This document shows, in pieces, positions 20,038 through 23,646 of a stretch of DNA of 23,646 nucleotides (position 1 is the stretch's first letter; every line of letters starts with the position of its first letter). This stretch comes from a virus: IMG/VR virus record IMGVR_UViG_3300044996_000692, positions 1-23,646 of that record; one strand, written 5' to 3'. Both the position numbers and the translations under genes were made by a program. Under the pieces are notes generated by a model, which worked only from the letters and a program-made list of their open reading frames with translations, was not told the DNA's origin and did no database searches.

Positions 20038-20693
20038 TGAAAAAAATAAGTGTAAAAACCGGATTGTTCAGAGGTTTATTGGGTGTTTTGTTGGCTTTGT
20101 GTTTATTTGTACCGGTCGCCGCTCAGGATATAGACCGCATAACCGGTATTCAGTCACTGTTTGGCAAAGAACTGTCAATAACCTCTGCTGATGTTCAGAC
20201 AGGAGTAATGCATGAGCTTGGGTATGAAGTCTTTACTCACGTCGCCGCAGACGGTAAGACACTACTATGGAAAGGCGTCGGCGGAAACGCCCTTGCTGAT
20301 GAAGGTGAGCAGAGCGTACTTGACTGCTATCTCCGGGCGCAGAATTGTCCCTCCACATTTTATCTGAGACTGTTTAACGACACACCTGTAGAAACTGACA
20401 CTCTCGCTGATATTACCGGAGAACCCTCTTCCAATGGCTACGTGGCAAAAGAGGTTACCAGGAACACATCGGGATGGGTCTCTCTTACCCTTGTTGACGG
20501 AGACTATAAGGCCGTCTCCGCAGAGCAAACCTTTGTAGCTACCGGCGGATCATGGGGGCCTGTAACGTATTGCGTTATGGCAACCACGTCAAACAATACA
20601 GGGAAACATATAACATTCTCGGCGCTGTCGACCAGCAGAACGCTGGCCAACGGCGAAACCCTTAAGGTCACGAAATCCATAGTTATGCAATAA
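20037..20693 (+). CDS. Signal-peptide-bearing, appendage-like protein, 218 aa
   Basis: ATG 20037 shares bases with the preceding stop and follows GTAGGAGGTAAAG. The first 29 residues look like a Sec signal peptide (basic start, GLLGVLLALCLFVP, then VAAQD as the likely cleavage site). Residues about 90-218 look like a domain found in phage structural proteins: STFYLRLFNDTPVETD, SSNGYVAKEV, GGSWGPVTYCVM, then a SALSTSRTLANGETLKV end. Such domains are normally made without signal peptides, so the combination is unusual. It may be exported, or the hydrophobic start may serve another role. Confidence 0.65.
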   Translation: MKKISVKTGLFRGLLGVLLALCLFVPVAAQDIDRITGIQSLFGKELSITSADVQTGVMHELGYEVFTHVAADGKTLLWKGVGGNALADEGEQSVLDCYLRAQNCPSTFYLRLFNDTPVETDTLADITGEPSSNGYVAKEVTRNTSGWVSLTLVDGDYKAVSAEQTFVATGGSWGPVTYCVMATTSNNTGKHITFSALSTSRTLANGETLKVTKSIVMQ

Positions 20694-20705
20694 AGGGAAC
20701 GTCCT

Positions 20706-20894
20706 GTGTTACTTAAATATAACGGGAAAAGGGTCTATTCTGTTCCCCCTCCCTCCGTATCATGGAAAGATAAATTGAAGGAGAAATGGAAGAATTGCAA
20801 ACTCTACTCTGAAAGTGATACACATATATCTTTTTTGCGTCCAGACGGAAAGGTCCAGTGGTTTTTTATTTCCATAGGTGGGAATAATGGCTGA
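20706..20894 (+). CDS. Small protein, 62 aa
   Basis: GTG 20706 is the likely start, with AAAGGGAA just upstream. The protein is basic and aromatic, with a helical middle (WKDKLKEKWKNC) and a beta-like end (GKVQWFFISIGG). It overlaps the fibre gene by eight bases. No family is recognised; it could be a small chaperone or adaptor for the fibre by position. Confidence 0.55.
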   Translation: MLLKYNGKRVYSVPPPSVSWKDKLKEKWKNCKLYSESDTHISFLRPDGKVQWFFISIGGNNG

Positions 20895-23205
20895 TTATCC
20901 GTGCATGACAGTGGATGGTTGGATTGAAGGCACGGGCGGGACTGCAAGTGCTTTCGATACGACAAGTGATTACTTCATTGTAGGCCAACGCAAGAATTCC
21001 TTTTTTGCGCCGGCTCTAAGCAGACGGGGATTACTCAAGTTCAACACTTCTGGCATACCGGATAATCACAACGTCACTGATGTCAAGATGACGTTGACCG
21101 TTAAGACCGATTACTCAACCTCCTACGATTTCGATGTCCAAATCATGAAGCACAACTGGTCTGCGCAGGATCCTATCACTTCGGGGAATATGGATGCCGC
21201 TTATGATGGTTGCATAGCCAGTAGTCAGGAAAGCAGCATTTGGAGAAACACGTCAGGAATTGCCTTGGATACTCCATACACATCCGGGTCGCTTGATACG
21301 ACAAGAGTGGACATAATGGGATACACGTATTACTCTCTTAAAAGTTCGAGAGACCCTGACTATCCGCCGGGGAATGGAATTATTGAGGAAATTGAGATTT
21401 ATTCGCAGGAAGCCTCCAATTCATCCTATCGTCCAATACTTGTTGTAACGTCAGAGGTTGGAGTACCTACAGAGTTACCGTCAACTACAGTTCAGTCTGG
21501 TTCCAGCGTTGTCGATATCATCAATAAGGAAGGTGTGACATCCACGGGTGTAGCGACAGAGTCACAATTCGATTCTTACTATTTAGCGAATGGTGCTTTG
21601 GTTATAACCAAAGGTGAAGGATTTGTCGACTATAACGCCTTCCCTGGATTCACTCGTATGGCGAATAACAAGTATATTTGCACTTATTCATCGTCTGAAA
21701 CGCACTTAACTGCGGCAGTCACAAACATGAAGACATCAGAGGATGGTACAAGATTTTCGCCACAAAGAACTATATACAGCTCCTGGCCATTAAGTATTAA
21801 TGGCGTGGCTATAATGAAACACTCAACTGGTAAATTGATGCTTACTCTATCCCAGCAAGATGTATCAGATCCTTTTGGAGTATATGGTCGAGAAAAGAAT
21901 AGAACGTTTGTGGGTATATCTCCGGATAATGGAGATAACTGGGGCAGCAAAATTTCCATGAACTGCCCGGCCCTCAAGTGGGATATGTCAACGGGCAGAA
22001 TTATAGAGAGACCTGACGGAACTTTGATGGGCGCCATGTATGGCAGCGATTCAACGACTTATGACCATGCTAATTGCTACCTTGTTAAATCTGTAAACGG
22101 CGGAACTGTGTGGACTCCCGTTTCCATGATTGCGAATGGCTACGCTGACGGCAAGATTTACGCAGAGCCTGAATTGTGTCCCCTCGACAATGGACGGATT
22201 CTTTGTTTTATCAGGAATGTTACAGATGGGAATACAATGGTATCTTACACTGATACTGAAGGTAGTTCATGGAGCACTCCTGTTGTGAAATTTACAGGAA
22301 CTGGCGCTCCGAGAGCAGTTCAACTTCAGAACAAGGTAGTCCTTTGCACAGTAAGAACAAGTTATGGATGTTCTTATTTCTATTCAACAGACCGCGCTGA
22401 AAACTTCTCGGGTCCCATAGTCTATGATGATAGACCTGATTTGTATTCTATGGCGTACGAAGAAACCATCAACTTTATCAGGGTGGTTTATGGCGCAATA
22501 CCTACAGGCGGAGATTTTGTTGAAGGTCCTTGCGATATACGTTTGATGGAAATTGACATACCCGTCGAAGTGCTGGAGACCTCCGCTTCTGCGACAACTT
22601 CAATTGCCGACAATATGAATTATATAGACGTTGCGCAAACGACTGCCGAGGCAACGACAAGCGTCTCACATACACAAGAATACAAGGAACTTCTTGAAAC
22701 TCTTGCTAATGCCGGAGTTTCGGCAACGGATATTCAAACCATGGTCTCGGACTTGTTGACAACAGCAGCGTCCGCAGTTGAAGTGTCTGCCATCGCAAAC
22801 CTCATAGAAACACTCTCCATAACAGCAACCGCTGTTGCTGCAGTCAATGAGTCACAGACATGGGTTGAAACCCTAAACAACATCCTGCAGATGACGACGT
22901 CACTGGAAGAAGTTGCCCCGTTCTGTGAATCTTTCCTGACAACCATGCTGGCGGTGGTAACAGCCGAAGACAAACAGCTTTATGTTGAGAACGTCAACAT
23001 CATGGCGGCGAGCCATGTATCGTTGGCAGAAATACAATCATACATCATGCAGGTGCGGACAGACGCGGTTGCCGGGGTTTCTCTGACGGATGTTCTTGTC
23101 GGAAATTTTGTCGGCACATATATAATCGGCGTGGAAGTCCCGGCCAGAGCGTTTGAAACAACAGTTCCTCCGCGCAGTTTTATTGACACAGTGAGGGCCA
23201 GGTGA
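20887..23205 (+). CDS. Sialidase-like tail fibre or tailspike, 772 aa
   Basis: ATG 20887 is preferred; GTG 20878 is also possible. Residues 1-190 resemble DNRLRE/CBM96-type carbohydrate-binding domains (RRGLLKFNTSGIPD). Residues about 215-550 form a BNR/Asp-box beta-propeller, with boxes at SPDNGDNWG (345), SVNGGTVW (402) and TDTEGSSW (455). The usual sialidase N-terminal arginine (in an R-I-P motif) seems replaced in YNAFPGFTRM, so it may bind rather than cut glycans. Residues 562-741 are nine 20-residue repeats, likely a shaft. The C-terminal 31 residues are short. It would recognise host surface glycans. Its base composition looks more AT-rich than the head genes. Confidence 0.78.
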   Translation: MADYPCMTVDGWIEGTGGTASAFDTTSDYFIVGQRKNSFFAPALSRRGLLKFNTSGIPDNHNVTDVKMTLTVKTDYSTSYDFDVQIMKHNWSAQDPITSGNMDAAYDGCIASSQESSIWRNTSGIALDTPYTSGSLDTTRVDIMGYTYYSLKSSRDPDYPPGNGIIEEIEIYSQEASNSSYRPILVVTSEVGVPTELPSTTVQSGSSVVDIINKEGVTSTGVATESQFDSYYLANGALVITKGEGFVDYNAFPGFTRMANNKYICTYSSSETHLTAAVTNMKTSEDGTRFSPQRTIYSSWPLSINGVAIMKHSTGKLMLTLSQQDVSDPFGVYGREKNRTFVGISPDNGDNWGSKISMNCPALKWDMSTGRIIERPDGTLMGAMYGSDSTTYDHANCYLVKSVNGGTVWTPVSMIANGYADGKIYAEPELCPLDNGRILCFIRNVTDGNTMVSYTDTEGSSWSTPVVKFTGTGAPRAVQLQNKVVLCTVRTSYGCSYFYSTDRAENFSGPIVYDDRPDLYSMAYEETINFIRVVYGAIPTGGDFVEGPCDIRLMEIDIPVEVLETSASATTSIADNMNYIDVAQTTAEATTSVSHTQEYKELLETLANAGVSATDIQTMVSDLLTTAASAVEVSAIANLIETLSITATAVAAVNESQTWVETLNNILQMTTSLEEVAPFCESFLTTMLAVVTAEDKQLYVENVNIMAASHVSLAEIQSYIMQVRTDAVAGVSLTDVLVGNFVGTYIIGVEVPARAFETTVPPRSFIDTVRAR
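22570..23109 (+). repeat. Nine protein-level 20-residue repeats in the fibre shaft
   Basis: Exactly 180 codons divide into nine 20-residue units with no gaps. Conserved columns are a Leu/Val at 2, Thr at 4, Ala at 6 and 8, Thr/Val at 10, Ser at 11, a small aliphatic at 12, acidic at 14, aromatic at 18 and Glu at 20. DNA identity between units is low, so the repeats are old. The alternating small/polar pattern suggests beta structure. Confidence 0.85.
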
Positions 23206-23206
23206 G

Positions 23207-23506
23207 ATGATCACAAAAACAGTCTACGAAGAATTCTTCCGGTATCACGAGTTCAGGCGCGCGGACAGCCAGGGCTGGCTGAACGAATCCGAAACTCTCT
23301 CTTCCTGCGAGGTGAAGTGTCATGAGAAGGATACGGACGCAGACAAATCATCCGCGATGGTGTCGGACGCAGGTGTCTACAACAATACAAAGGTCAAATA
23401 TAAATTGAAGGCCGGAGAATCCGGGAAACTGTATTACATAACCATCAAGGCAGTTACCTCGAATAGCCAGAAGTTTGAGGATCGCCTCGATCTGGCGGTG
23501 GGATGA
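23207..23506 (+). CDS. Putative structural protein, 99 aa
   Basis: ATG 23207 follows AGGTGAG, one base after the fibre stop. The N-terminal part is helical (YEEFFRYHEFRRADSQGWL), and the second half looks like beta strands (KVKYKLKAGESGKLYYITIK then FEDRLDLAV), as in small head or tail completion proteins. It overlaps the gp37-like gene by four bases (ATGA), supporting a connector role by position. Confidence 0.6.
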   Translation: MITKTVYEEFFRYHEFRRADSQGWLNESETLSSCEVKCHEKDTDADKSSAMVSDAGVYNNTKVKYKLKAGESGKLYYITIKAVTSNSQKFEDRLDLAVG

Positions 23507-23646
23507 TGAGCACGATATCAGAGATAGAGGACAGGCTGACAGAGGCCATCAAAGGCATTGAGGATTTTAAGCTCGTCGGCTCGCTTGGACGAAGAAACAA
23601 GCCCGCTGCCATGACTTATCCGTCGGCATTCGTCTATTTCCTGTCT
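23503..23646 (+). CDS. gp37-like protein (DUF1834), truncated by the window end
   Basis: ATG 23503 overlaps the previous stop. The 48 visible residues (STISEIEDRLTEAIKGIEDF, then GSLGRRNKPAAMTYPSAFVY) match the start of DUF1834/Mu gp37, a tail completion-type protein that follows gp36 in Mu. The 3' end lies outside the window. Confidence 0.72.
   Translation, partial: MMSTISEIEDRLTEAIKGIEDFKLVGSLGRRNKPAAMTYPSAFVYFLS

Overview
The window is almost entirely the early, lysis, head and tail-start region of a Mu-like (transposable) prophage or phage. All convincing genes lie on the + strand. Hallmarks in order are: a DD35E Mu-type transposase, a MuB-like AAA ATPase, a Gam-like protein, a GemA/gp16-type protein, a Mor-family activator, an endolysin with a small membrane protein, gp27 (DUF3486), gp28 (terminase), gp29 (DUF935 portal), gp30 (MuF), a gpG-type morphogenesis protein, a gp32-type protease/scaffold, a decoration protein, the major capsid protein, gp36 (DUF1320), a fibre module and the start of gp37 (DUF1834). 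Both phage ends lie outside the window. The host cannot be proven from the sequence. The lipobox protein and the style of GC-rich hairpin repeats fit a Gram-negative environmental bacterium, possibly Nitrospirota or a deltaproteobacterial lineage (inference).

Layout. 1-1781: small early genes, including a winged-helix protein and a DUF3102-like protein. 1782-4867: transposition module. 4868-8620: small accessory genes (zinc-binding, mini P-loop, one-helix membrane protein, Gam-like, KilA-N, GemA-like), with a structured non-coding island at 6593-6822 holding a promoter/operator and two terminator-like hairpins. 8615-8963: Mor-family activator followed by two tandem dyads and a -10-like box, a candidate middle/late promoter. 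9112-10509: lysis-like cassette. 10591-19430: DNA packaging and capsid genes, many overlapping by a few bases. 19433-23205: a lipoprotein, two small proteins, a signal-peptide-bearing appendage-like protein and a sialidase-like fibre, placed between gp36 and gp37.

The most striking feature is heavy colonisation by several families of short palindromic repeats. Family A is a CCCCTCCTTG/CAAGGAGGGG hairpin, family B an AATGCAGAATG/CATTCTGCATT palindrome, family C a CCACAGAG/CTCTGTGG palindrome, family D a GGGGCAAGGG-type repeat, and family E a single AAGGATAAC/GTTATCCTT element. They fill nearly every intergenic gap. They also sit in frame inside at least five genes (the gp16-like, a small zinc-ribbon, portal, MuF and protease/scaffold genes), apparently at interdomain linkers, without breaking the reading frame. 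This recalls the protein-coding palindromic elements known from Rickettsia, but here inside phage virion genes.

Other points of interest are a MuF protein with a C-terminal PBECR2-like nuclease/toxin domain; a fibre with exactly nine 20-residue repeats in perfect register; an N-terminal HTH extension on the MuB-like ATPase with a second internal start; a KilA-N gene with a likely frameshift; a gp27 gene whose best ribosome-binding site points to the wrong frame; and a 31-codon leader ORF containing a small terminator-like hairpin ahead of the protease gene.
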